DNA from: Glaesserella sp041814905
GTDB taxonomy: Bacteria > Pseudomonadota > Gammaproteobacteria > Enterobacterales > Pasteurellaceae
Assembly (NCBI RefSeq): GCF_041814905.1
Contig: NZ_JBGXYA010000055.1
Span: forward strand, 1-64,000
DNA length: 64,000 nt
Direction: 5' to 3'
Made by a program: the position numbers and the translations under genes. Under the pieces are notes generated by a model. It was not told where the DNA came from and searched no databases. It was given only the letters and a program-made list of their open reading frames with translations. Of the stretch, positions 25,053 to 32,117 are shown piece after piece; the first letter of the stretch is position 1, and each line of letters starts with the position of its first letter.

Positions 25053-25180
25053 TCGCTCGCATTTGATATTTACCAAACTTACATAGATCTTTAGGTGTAT
25101 ATCAGATATGGAGAATTACTCTTATACCTTAATGAGAGTAGTTTTGACTAGACTAAAATAAAAACCTTAAGGTGAACATT

Positions 25181-26230
25181 ATGAAAAAAACACTTGTAGC
25201 ATTAGCAGTAACAGCATTTGCAACTTCAGCATCAGCTTTAACCATCTATGAAAATGAAGGTTCAAAAGTTGATTTTGACGGTTCTATCCGTTTACTTTTA
25301 GAACAAAACTCTAAAAAAGTAGGTGATACCACAACTAAACGTGCGCACAGTAATTTACACAACGATGGTTCACGTTTCGGTGTGAGAATGACTCACAATT
25401 TAGCTGAAGACTTCTTCGCATTTGGTCGTTTAGAATTCCGTTTCAATGGTGGTGACACACAAGCAGATCAATTTGGTGACTTATATGCACACCGTGCTTA
25501 TGTGGGTTTAGGCAGCAAACAATATGGTGAATTATCATTCGGTCGTCAAGTAACTATCGGTGATGATATTGCACAATCAGGTTTTGATAATGCATACGGT
25601 GCATGGGATACAACATTAGTAACTTCTGGTAAATCAGTTGTTCGTTATGACTATAAAGGTATCGAAGGTTTGCAAGTAGGCGTAGATTATCGTTTTGCAG
25701 AAGAGCGTGATTCAACAAATGGTGAAGTACTTGATAATGCATTAAAATCAGGTTACGGTGCTGGTGTAATTTATGGTTTCCCTGTAGCTGAAGGTCAGTC
25801 AATGAAACTAGCAGCAGGTTATACTCGTAATAACTACAAAACAACTTCAAGCAACTCACACCACAAAGATGCTTATGCAGCAGGTATCTCTTACACAATT
25901 GATGCATTAACTTTAGCAGCAGACTATGCAGGTTCATTTGAGAAAGAAGGTAGCTATAAAGATCGTTGGAATGGTTTCCGTGTAGGTGCTAAATATGCAG
26001 TAGCTCCAGCAATTGCTGTATACGGTAACTATGGTCGTGCATCAGGTAAAGAAACCGTAAGTGATGTAGTAACCAAAACAACCATTGATAAATTCATGTT
26101 AGGTACTGAATATAAAATGCATAAAAACGTATTCACTTACTTAGAAGGTGTTTACGGTACTGCTAAAGTTAAAGGTGGTGAAAAAACTACCGATAAAGCA
26201 ATCGGTGTAGGTTTACGCGTATTCTGGTAA
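25181..26230 (+). CDS. ompP2: Outer-membrane porin, OmpP2 type
   Basis: A 349-residue trimeric-porin-type beta-barrel protein for diffusion of small solutes. A classical signal peptide (MKKTLVALAVTAFATSASA, residues 1-19) precedes the mature start LTIYENEGSKVDFDGSIRLL, typical of Gram-negative porins. Alternating amphipathic strands continue to the C-terminal GVGLRVFW, whose aromatic end fits the BAM signal. The conserved region near residue 107 (YVGLGSKQYGELSFGRQ) is seen. AAGGTG precedes the ATG at 25181; a GTG nine bases earlier is less likely. Codon bias is strong, consistent with high expression. Confidence 0.9.
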   Translation: MKKTLVALAVTAFATSASALTIYENEGSKVDFDGSIRLLLEQNSKKVGDTTTKRAHSNLHNDGSRFGVRMTHNLAEDFFAFGRLEFRFNGGDTQADQFGDLYAHRAYVGLGSKQYGELSFGRQVTIGDDIAQSGFDNAYGAWDTTLVTSGKSVVRYDYKGIEGLQVGVDYRFAEERDSTNGEVLDNALKSGYGAGVIYGFPVAEGQSMKLAAGYTRNNYKTTSSNSHHKDAYAAGISYTIDALTLAADYAGSFEKEGSYKDRWNGFRVGAKYAVAPAIAVYGNYGRASGKETVSDVVTKTTIDKFMLGTEYKMHKNVFTYLEGVYGTAKVKGGEKTTDKAIGVGLRVFW

Positions 26231-26259
26231 TAAACGCATAGCTTAGTTGCTATAAATGG

Positions 26260-26286
26260 AAAAACCGGCAAGTGCCGGTTTTTTTA
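26260..26286 (+). terminator. Terminator of the porin gene
   Basis: AAAAACCGGC (26260-26269), AAGT loop, GCCGGTTTTT (26274-26283), then T bases. Confidence 0.93.
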
Positions 26287-26331
26287 TTTTTTGTGTAATC
26301 CATACGATGCAAAATTCAATATCAGGACAAT

Positions 26332-26378
26332 AAAAAACGGTACGATTTGCAAATTATTTGCCGAATCGTACCGCTTGT
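26332..26378 (-). terminator. Terminator of fnr containing an uptake signal
   Basis: CGGTACGATT (26338-26347) pairs perfectly with AATCGTACCG (26364-26373). On the minus strand the stem is followed by TTTTTTATT. The uptake core ACCGCTTGT (26370-26378) overlaps one arm and TTTGCAAA is in the loop. Confidence 0.85.
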
Positions 26379-26388
26379 ATTTGCTGAA

Positions 26389-27159
26389 TTAGAGGGAAAT
26401 GCTGGTTACCGGAATGTGCGATTTGGTGACACCAGCCATTTCACTTAATTCTTCCATGCGATTAATGGTGATATATTTACCTTGTACTGAAATCATTCCG
26501 CTTTTTTGGAATCGACCCAATAAGCGACTGATGGTTTCAATGGTTAAACCAAGGTAGTTACCGATATCGCCACGCGTCATGGTTAAGCGGAACTCACGAG
26601 CTGAAAAACCGCGTGCGGCATAACGTTGAGATAAGTTATAGAGGAAAGCGGCGAGTTTTTCTTCAGCACTCATTTTAGATAAAAGTAAGATCATTTCCTG
26701 ATCGCTTTTAATTTCACTGCTCATTAAGCGCATAATTTGATGTCGAATTTTCGGCATTTTGCCGGCAAGGTCATCCAAAATATCAAATGGAATTTCGCAA
26801 ATCATCGATGTTTCTAGCGCTTGGGCAAAACCGACGTGACGCATATCCGTAATGGCATCAAAGCCGACAAGATCCCCCGGTAAGTGGAATGCGGTAATCT
26901 GTTCTTCACCGTTTTCGCTGATGGTATAACTTTTAATGGTACCTGAACGAATCGCATAAATAGAGCGAAGTTCATCGCCGGATTGGAAAATAATTTGGGA
27001 TTTTTGAACCGGTTTTTTACGCTCGATAATATTGTCTAATTGCGTTAATTCGTGTTCGTTAAGCGTGAAAGGTAAACATAGTTGGCTGATACTGCAATTT
27101 TGGCAGTGAATTGTACATGCTGTTCTTCCATTTGCTTTAAAATCAGATACAATTTTCAT
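26389..27159 (-). CDS. fnr: Anaerobic regulator FNR (HlyX-like)
   Basis: A 256-residue oxygen-sensing transcription factor of the CRP/FNR family. Four cysteines, C19, C22, C28 and C121, match the ligands of the [4Fe-4S] cluster that allows dimerisation without oxygen. A cyclic-nucleotide-type beta roll (residues 50-140), a dimerisation helix and a C-terminal helix-turn-helix follow, with ETISRLLGRF containing the E-xx-SR DNA-contact pattern. The sequence resembles HlyX, the FNR homologue of A. pleuropneumoniae. It is divergent from a short membrane-peptide gene. Confidence 0.96.
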   Translation of the reverse strand: MKIVSDFKANGRTACTIHCQNCSISQLCLPFTLNEHELTQLDNIIERKKPVQKSQIIFQSGDELRSIYAIRSGTIKSYTISENGEEQITAFHLPGDLVGFDAITDMRHVGFAQALETSMICEIPFDILDDLAGKMPKIRHQIMRLMSSEIKSDQEMILLLSKMSAEEKLAAFLYNLSQRYAARGFSAREFRLTMTRGDIGNYLGLTIETISRLLGRFQKSGMISVQGKYITINRMEELSEMAGVTKSHIPVTSISL

Positions 27160-27258
27160 AAGATCCCGCCGTTAAATGCCTTTAATTTGATTTAGGGCAA
27201 AGTTTAACATTATTTAAAGGTGTTTTGAAATAAATTATTATTGTTTTGGAGTGAGGAA

Positions 27259-27357
27259 ATGCCGGCAGAAAAGCTAACCAAAAAACGTTTAATACAGCTA
27301 ATTATTGCACTGATCATCTTAATTAGTGCCTTTGCATACCGCACTTATACGCACTAA
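27259..27357 (+). CDS. Small membrane peptide, 32 residues
   Basis: ATG at 27259 is preceded at once by GTGAGGAA, a strong ribosome-binding site. The product has a charged amino end (MPAEKLTKKR) and a hydrophobic stretch of about 15 residues (LIQLIIALIILISAF), then a short polar tail ending in YTH. This is the profile of a single-span small inner-membrane protein. It lies in the fnr-tdk gap, divergent from fnr and convergent with tdk. No known family is recognised. Codon content is compatible with translation, but its short length leaves real doubt. Confidence 0.55.
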   Translation: MPAEKLTKKRLIQLIIALIILISAFAYRTYTH

Positions 27358-27396
27358 TGTTAGTAATACCACTTCAAATAAGAGAGGTGTTGAGCA

Positions 27397-27975
27397 TTAT
27401 AACCCCAGTTTTTCCTTGTAATGTAAGCGACAAACAGAGAGGTAACTGTCGTTGCCTCCGATTTGAATTTGCGCACCATCTTTCACGGCTTCGCCTTCGG
27501 CATTCAAACGTATGACAAAGTTTGCTTTGCGTCCGCAATAGCAAATAGTTTTCAACTCTTCTAACTGGTCTGCCCAGGCAAGCAGATAGCGGCTGCCTTC
27601 AAATAATTCAGCTTGGAAATCGGTGCGTAATCCGTAGCATAAAACCGGAATATGTAATCTATCAACAACTTCGGTAAGTTGATAAACCTGATCTTTGGTT
27701 AAAAATTGTGCTTCATCAATTAAGATACAATGAAGTTTTTGCTGCTGATGATGAGCTTGAATTTCTGCCAAAAGATCACTGTGTTTATAGAACAGTTTCG
27801 CCTCTTGAGAAATTCCGATTCGAGATGCTACTTTACCCACGCCATAACGATCATCAATTGCAGCAGTGTAAATTAACGGTGTCATTCCTCTTTCTTGGTA
27901 GTTATAAGACGATTGTAGCAGAGTAGTGGATTTACCTGCATTCATTGAGGAATAGTAGAAATAAAGTTTTGCCAT
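27397..27975 (-). CDS. tdk: Thymidine kinase
   Basis: A 192-residue type II thymidine kinase for deoxythymidine salvage. The P-loop SSMNAGKSTTLLQSSY lies at residues 8-23, DEAQF near residue 88 is the Walker B-like catalytic region, and paired cysteines (TICYCGRKANF, then CRLHY near the end) fit the zinc site. The ATG at 27975 has AGGGGA upstream and gives the family start MAKLYFYYSSMNAGKS; an in-frame upstream ATG at 28014 would add 13 atypical residues. Confidence 0.95.
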   Translation of the reverse strand: MAKLYFYYSSMNAGKSTTLLQSSYNYQERGMTPLIYTAAIDDRYGVGKVASRIGISQEAKLFYKHSDLLAEIQAHHQQQKLHCILIDEAQFLTKDQVYQLTEVVDRLHIPVLCYGLRTDFQAELFEGSRYLLAWADQLEELKTICYCGRKANFVIRLNAEGEAVKDGAQIQIGGNDSYLSVCRLHYKEKLGL

Positions 27976-28016
27976 AAGTCCCCTTAGCTTCCCTTCACAG
28001 AAGAGATAGCACATAA

Positions 28017-28043
28017 AAAAACGGCTAAAAGATTAGCCGTTTT
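28017..28043 (-). terminator. Terminator of zapB
   Basis: AAAACGGCTAA (28017-28027) pairs with TTAGCCGTTTT (28033-28043) around a five-base loop. On the minus strand a T run follows. Confidence 0.92.
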
Positions 28044-28062
28044 AGACAAAATAAATAAAAAA

Positions 28063-28281
28063 TTAAACGTTGTCGATTTGACCTAAAAGTGAACGTAAGC
28101 GATCTTGGAAATTTTGATGTTCTACTTTTAATTGTTCATGTTCGTTACGCAGACTTTCATTTGCACGATTTGCTTCGTCATTTTTACCTTTTAACTCTTC
28201 GATCTCTAATTGAAGAAGCTGAATGGTTTCAACGGCTTGTTTAATTTTTTCTTCAAGTTGGTCCAAAATTGTCACTGACAT
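28063..28281 (-). CDS. zapB: Cell division protein ZapB
   Basis: A 72-residue protein that is almost wholly coiled coil (heptads from ILDQLEEKIKQAVETIQLL through the C-terminus) and matches ZapB, the abundant FtsZ-ring-associated factor that works through ZapA. Length and the initial MSVTILDQLEEKI-type start agree with the family. GAGGAATT lies upstream of the ATG. It is monocistronic, with its own terminator. Confidence 0.93.
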   Translation of the reverse strand: MSVTILDQLEEKIKQAVETIQLLQLEIEELKGKNDEANRANESLRNEHEQLKVEHQNFQDRLRSLLGQIDNV

Positions 28282-28370
28282 AATAATTCCTCTTAAATAT
28301 AAATGCTGGAGATGGCAGGATTCTACCTGAAAACAACGGGTTTTTCACTACAAACTTTGGCTTTACGGAT

Positions 28371-28398
28371 AAAAAATCCCCTAACGAAGTTAGGGGAT
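28371..28398 (-). terminator. Terminator of efp
   Basis: ATCCCCTAAC (28376-28385), three-base loop, GTTAGGGGAT (28389-28398). On the minus strand it is followed by TTTTT. Confidence 0.93.
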
Positions 28399-28407
28399 GA
28401 AATGGGA

Positions 28408-28974
28408 TTATTTAACGCGCGAAACGTATTCGCCGGAACGGGTATCAACGCGGATAACCTCGCCGATTTGAACGAAGAGTGGCACGCGAACTACCGCGCC
28501 GGTGCTTAAGGTTGCCGGTTTACCGCCGGTACCTGCCGTATCACCTTTTAGACCAGGATCGGTTTCAATCACTTCTAATTCAACGAAGTTTGGCGGAGTC
28601 ACACCGATTGCAGAGCCGTTCCATAAAGTGATGATACATTCTGCTTGATCAACCAACCATTTGTCGTTGTCGCCTAATGCTTTCGCGTCCACAGAAATTT
28701 GTTCGAAAGTTTCTGGGTGCATAAAATACCAGAAATCTTCATCTTTATAAGAGTAGTTATAGTTGTAATCTACAACGTCTGCCGCTTCAACAGAAGTTCC
28801 TGATTTAAAGTTGATCTCTAATACTTTACCGGAAATTAATTTACGGATTTTGGTACGGGTGAATGCTTGACCTTTACCCGGTTTAACGAATTCGTTTTCT
28901 ACGATGACGCAAGGTTCACCGTCTTGGATGAATTTTAAGCCTGGTTTAAAGTCGTTAGTGCTGTAACTAGCCAT
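28408..28974 (-). CDS. efp: Translation elongation factor P
   Basis: A 188-residue three-domain factor that enters the ribosomal E site and relieves stalling at polyproline stretches. The tip lysine of domain I is K34 in FVKPGKGQAFTR, the residue beta-lysylated in the EpmA/EpmB pathway; the C-terminal GEVIRVDTRSGEYVSRVK is typical. It is divergent from epmB, which supplies beta-lysine for this modification. epmA is not in the window. Confidence 0.97.
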   Translation of the reverse strand: MASYSTNDFKPGLKFIQDGEPCVIVENEFVKPGKGQAFTRTKIRKLISGKVLEINFKSGTSVEAADVVDYNYNYSYKDEDFWYFMHPETFEQISVDAKALGDNDKWLVDQAECIITLWNGSAIGVTPPNFVELEVIETDPGLKGDTAGTGGKPATLSTGAVVRVPLFVQIGEVIRVDTRSGEYVSRVK

Positions 28975-29073
28975 TGTTATCCTCAGAAATAGATAAAAAA
29001 GAATGCCCTAAAGGCAAGATGTACAAAAAGGCGTATATGATACATCAAAAAGCACAATTTTTTAAAAATTTTC

Positions 29074-29101
29074 TTCACTCTTGGTGTGGTATTTGTATAA
29101 T
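29074..29101 (+). promoter_or_regulatory. Predicted promoter of epmB
   Basis: TTCACT (29074-29079), 16-base spacer, perfect TATAAT (29096-29101). The start near 29108 leaves about 30 bases before the TTG start codon chosen for epmB. Confidence 0.5.
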
Positions 29102-29138
29102 CCACGCGTTTTTAGGCCCGATTAAAAAGAGAAACGAC

Positions 29139-30146
29139 TTGCAAAACCACATCCCAACAGTGTCACCGACAACAGCGCAATGGCTAACCGATTTGGCGCA
29201 GGCATTTAAATACCCGCATGATTTATTAACATATCTTGAATTAGATCCCGCAGAATTCGAACAGGATATGTCAGCACGCCGTTTATTTTCATTACGTGTG
29301 CCGCTTCCGTTTGCAGAAAAAATGCAAAAAGGGGATCGTCGCGATCCGCTTTTTTTACAAGCGATGTCGTTACAACAGGAGTTTCTTGAAGCAGAAGGTT
29401 TTGTGGCGGATCCACTGGAAGAACAGCATTCTCCCGCCCCGAATATTCTGCATAAATACCACAACCGTTTACTGTTTATGGTTAAGAATAGCTGTGCGAT
29501 TAACTGCCGTTACTGTTTTCGTCGCCATTTTCCGTATCAAGAAGTGAAAAGCGGAAAAGAGAGTTGGCTGCAAAGCATTCGCTATATTGCGGATCATCTC
29601 GAATTAGAAGAAATCATTCTTTCCGGGGGCGATCCGTTAATGGCGAAAGAGAGTGAAATTGATTGGATTTTGACAAAGCTGGAGCAAATTCCGCATATTA
29701 AAACATTGCGTATTCACAGTCGCCTACCGGTGGTGATTCCGAATCGAATTACCATAGCACTTTGCGAACGCTTGGCAAAATCCCGTTTAAATATTGTGTT
29801 GGTTACGCATATTAACCATGCTAATGAAATTGATGATGAATTTGCCGAAAAGATGGCGCAACTTAAAAAAGCCGGTGTGGTGCTATTAAATCAATCGGTT
29901 CTGTTAAAAGACGTGAATGATGATGCTCAAACACTAAAAGCGCTGAGTGACAAACTATTTAGTTACGGTATTTTGCCTTACTATTTGCATTTGTTGGATA
30001 AGGTGCGGGGAGCAAGCCATTTTTATGTTGATGACGAGCAAGCGTTATCTATTTATAAAGAGCTACAACGAATCAGTTCCGGCTATTTAGTCCCAAAACT
30101 TGCCAGAGAAATGGCACGTGAGCCGAATAAAACGTTAATGGGATAG
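29139..30146 (+). CDS. epmB: EF-P (R)-beta-lysine pathway enzyme, lysine 2,3-aminomutase EpmB
   Basis: A 335-residue radical SAM, PLP-dependent enzyme that isomerises alpha-lysine to beta-lysine for EF-P. The iron-sulfur motif C-AIN-C-RY-C is in SCAINCRYCFRRHFPY near residue 120, the SAM segment ILSGGDPLMA near 165, and the C-terminal GYLVPKLAREM with the PLP-type lysine near 320. The start is ambiguous: the frame is open back to 28974, but homology begins at QNHIPTVSPTTAQWL. The TTG at 29139, with AAAAGAGA upstream and a promoter just before, fits best. The stop TAG borders an uptake signal. Confidence 0.92.
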   Translation: MQNHIPTVSPTTAQWLTDLAQAFKYPHDLLTYLELDPAEFEQDMSARRLFSLRVPLPFAEKMQKGDRRDPLFLQAMSLQQEFLEAEGFVADPLEEQHSPAPNILHKYHNRLLFMVKNSCAINCRYCFRRHFPYQEVKSGKESWLQSIRYIADHLELEEIILSGGDPLMAKESEIDWILTKLEQIPHIKTLRIHSRLPVVIPNRITIALCERLAKSRLNIVLVTHINHANEIDDEFAEKMAQLKKAGVVLLNQSVLLKDVNDDAQTLKALSDKLFSYGILPYYLHLLDKVRGASHFYVDDEQALSIYKELQRISSGYLVPKLAREMAREPNKTLMG

Positions 30147-30181
30147 CAAGCGGTCAGAAATTGAAAATTTTTTGCAAATAA
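30146..30181 (+). repeat. Single uptake signal sequence
   Basis: GCAAGCGGTCAG (30146-30157) with TTTTGCAAA about 20 bases later, directly after the epmB stop codon. Confidence 0.8.
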
Positions 30182-30254
30182 ATATAAATCAACGCCTTAA
30201 CAGAAGGTGAAGTGGTAGAATAAACCACATTTTTAATATTCAATGAGGTGAAAA

Positions 30255-30782
30255 ATGACTAAACGCCCTTTTTTTGACAATGTAATTGCCTTTTTCTTTA
30301 TTTTGGCAGGATTATATAATTTAGGCGGTATTTTGTATGCCACATCCTTTTTTATGGATCAAACCATTGTCGATGTCAATCCCGCAGTATTTTCTTGGTT
30401 CGGACAAATCAGTGTTATTTTATGGGGATTAGCCTATTTATCCGTTTCATTTTCCTTTTATAACGTTCCAAAACTGGTATTTGTTTTCTTTATCGAAAAA
30501 ATGGTTTATGCGGTTACTTGGGCTGTATGGTTCTTTAGTAATCAAGATGTCGTCACAAAATTAGCCGAAACTTCACCAAAGCTAGCCTCTTTCTTTAAAT
30601 TCTACGGGGCCGGCGATCTTTTCTTCGGGTTATTCTTCTTGTGGGTTGTTATTCGTACCACGCGTGAAAAGTCAGCAACGCTAGCTGTAGAAAAACCGAC
30701 ACCACCGACACAGCGCACGGAACCTGAAATCGGCGAAGAAAAAGCAGATTCTGCTCATGAAGTCGCAGAGAAAGTGGTTTGA
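30255..30782 (+). CDS. Uncharacterised four-helix membrane protein
   Basis: A 175-residue protein with four hydrophobic segments (about residues 10-33, 43-66, 72-94 and 112-132) and a polar, acidic C-terminal tail rich in Glu, Thr and Pro (VEKPTPPTQRTEPEIGEEK). GAGGTG lies six bases before the ATG. No family is recognised. It lies between epmB and the convergent capsule gene kpsS; nothing in the sequence ties it to capsule synthesis. Confidence 0.75.
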   Translation: MTKRPFFDNVIAFFFILAGLYNLGGILYATSFFMDQTIVDVNPAVFSWFGQISVILWGLAYLSVSFSFYNVPKLVFVFFIEKMVYAVTWAVWFFSNQDVVTKLAETSPKLASFFKFYGAGDLFFGLFFLWVVIRTTREKSATLAVEKPTPPTQRTEPEIGEEKADSAHEVAEKVV

Positions 30783-30808
30783 TGATAAACCGTCTGTAGA
30801 AACTATAT

Positions 30809-30832
30809 CCCTTCTCCCGTCAAGGAGAAGGG
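30809..30832. terminator. Hairpin between the membrane-protein gene and kpsS
   Basis: CCCTTCTCC (30809-30817), loop CGTCAA, GGAGAAGGG (30824-30832): a perfect nine-base stem in a convergent gap. The T tract is poor on both strands, so it may be a repeat relic or a weak terminator. Confidence 0.6.
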
Positions 30833-30859
30833 AAAATTTGCAAAAAAACAGGCAAAAGT

Positions 30860-30869
30860 GACCGCTTGT
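30860..30869 (-). repeat. Single uptake signal sequence
   Basis: GACCGCTTGT with TTTGCAAAA 20 bases upstream (30838). Its last base is the third base of the minus-strand kpsS stop codon. Confidence 0.8.
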
Positions 30870-32101
30870 TAATCTTTCGTCGTTCGATTATACGGGTAAC
30901 GTAAAATCACTTTATTATAAAAACTTCCGTTTAAGTGGGTTTTATTCAAATGATATTGGTGATAAGCCGCAAACACCTCCGGCACGGGTGGTTCGGGGTT
31001 GTTCCAAAATTCATCTAATGACTTTTGATCCGTCATTCCTTCAAAATCATAATTCGCTCTACCAATCACTTTAACCGGCATATTATGCAGCAATGCAGAG
31101 ATACCGCTGGTACTGTTTAGCGTTACCATTCCCACGGCTTTACGTAACAGCACCGGCATGGGCACATCGTGGATATAAAATACTCTCTTTTTAAGATGCG
31201 GATAACGTCGAATAAAGTCATCAATCACGTTACTATAATTAATAAAACCTCTATCCATTGGGTGATGTTTGATAATTAAATTAAAATGCGCTTTTGCATG
31301 GACGGCAAAAGAGTGAAGCACTTCTTTTAAATAGTCAGCAACGGAATCGTAATCACTGTGTACCTGAACTTGACTATCATTGTATAACTGCAGTGGCAGA
31401 ATATAGAATTCGCCGAATTCTCCTTTAATGACTCGATTGGCGAAATGGCAGTCGTGGATATAGTAGTACGCGCGTTTAATTCCCGAAATTGTCCATAATT
31501 TCAGATAATGACATATACTCAAATTTTTATGGTGACAATATTCCGGATAGGCGCTGATTTTTTGTTTGGCATACCAGTGATATAGAACGGCTCGTTTTGC
31601 CATCGGTAAAAAACCTTTTGCAACATGAAGGGGTTCTGATGGTTCGACAAGCGATTCACGCACCTCACAGAAAAATTGTCTGTCTTTGGGAATCGGAGAA
31701 TAAGCGTTTACCCCTTCTTTTTCTAAAGTGATGTACTCCGGTCGGAAATAACCTTCCTCAAATGCCCAAAAATGCAGATTAAACTTGTTTGCTATTTGTT
31801 TGGCGATTTGGTGATAACGACGGTTGTCACCGAAACAAACCAACGTATCAATGTGATGCTCGGTACAAAATGTTGAAAGATATTCACTAAATTGTGCTGG
31901 TGAGCTACGGTAAGCAAACGTATTTTCGGTATGATTCGGATAAAAATACTCATCTCCCCCATTAAAATTCAGTTTAAATACCCGCTTGTTATGCGTTTTC
32001 ATCCATACTGAAAATTCATAAAAGAAAGAGCCTATAGGTCCTTGTAGCAACAGAACATTATCTGCGGTTGAAATCAATTCATCCAAGTTATGATTAATCA
32101 T
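30869..32101 (-). CDS. kpsS: Capsule Kdo-linker glycosyltransferase KpsS (PhyB/LipB type)
   Basis: A 410-residue cytoplasmic beta-Kdo transferase of ABC-transporter-dependent capsule systems. In studied systems KpsS adds the first Kdo to lysophosphatidylglycerol, and KpsC extends it into the poly-Kdo linker. The N-terminal VLLLQGPIGSFFYEFSVWM and the central HFWAFEEGYFRPEYITLE are family hallmarks. The ATG at 32101 has GGAAG five bases upstream; an in-frame upstream ATG at 32125 would overlap kpsC and lacks such a site. It is the last gene of the leftward capsule operon. Confidence 0.9.
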   Translation of the reverse strand: MINHNLDELISTADNVLLLQGPIGSFFYEFSVWMKTHNKRVFKLNFNGGDEYFYPNHTENTFAYRSSPAQFSEYLSTFCTEHHIDTLVCFGDNRRYHQIAKQIANKFNLHFWAFEEGYFRPEYITLEKEGVNAYSPIPKDRQFFCEVRESLVEPSEPLHVAKGFLPMAKRAVLYHWYAKQKISAYPEYCHHKNLSICHYLKLWTISGIKRAYYYIHDCHFANRVIKGEFGEFYILPLQLYNDSQVQVHSDYDSVADYLKEVLHSFAVHAKAHFNLIIKHHPMDRGFINYSNVIDDFIRRYPHLKKRVFYIHDVPMPVLLRKAVGMVTLNSTSGISALLHNMPVKVIGRANYDFEGMTDQKSLDEFWNNPEPPVPEVFAAYHQYHLNKTHLNGSFYNKVILRYPYNRTTKD

Positions 32102-32117
32102 ATAACTTCCACTATTT

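Noticed and set aside
25554..25937. 127-codon frame antisense to the porin gene, rich in Leu and His
   Set aside because: It mirrors the strong codon bias of the porin gene and has no ribosome-binding site or recognisable domain.
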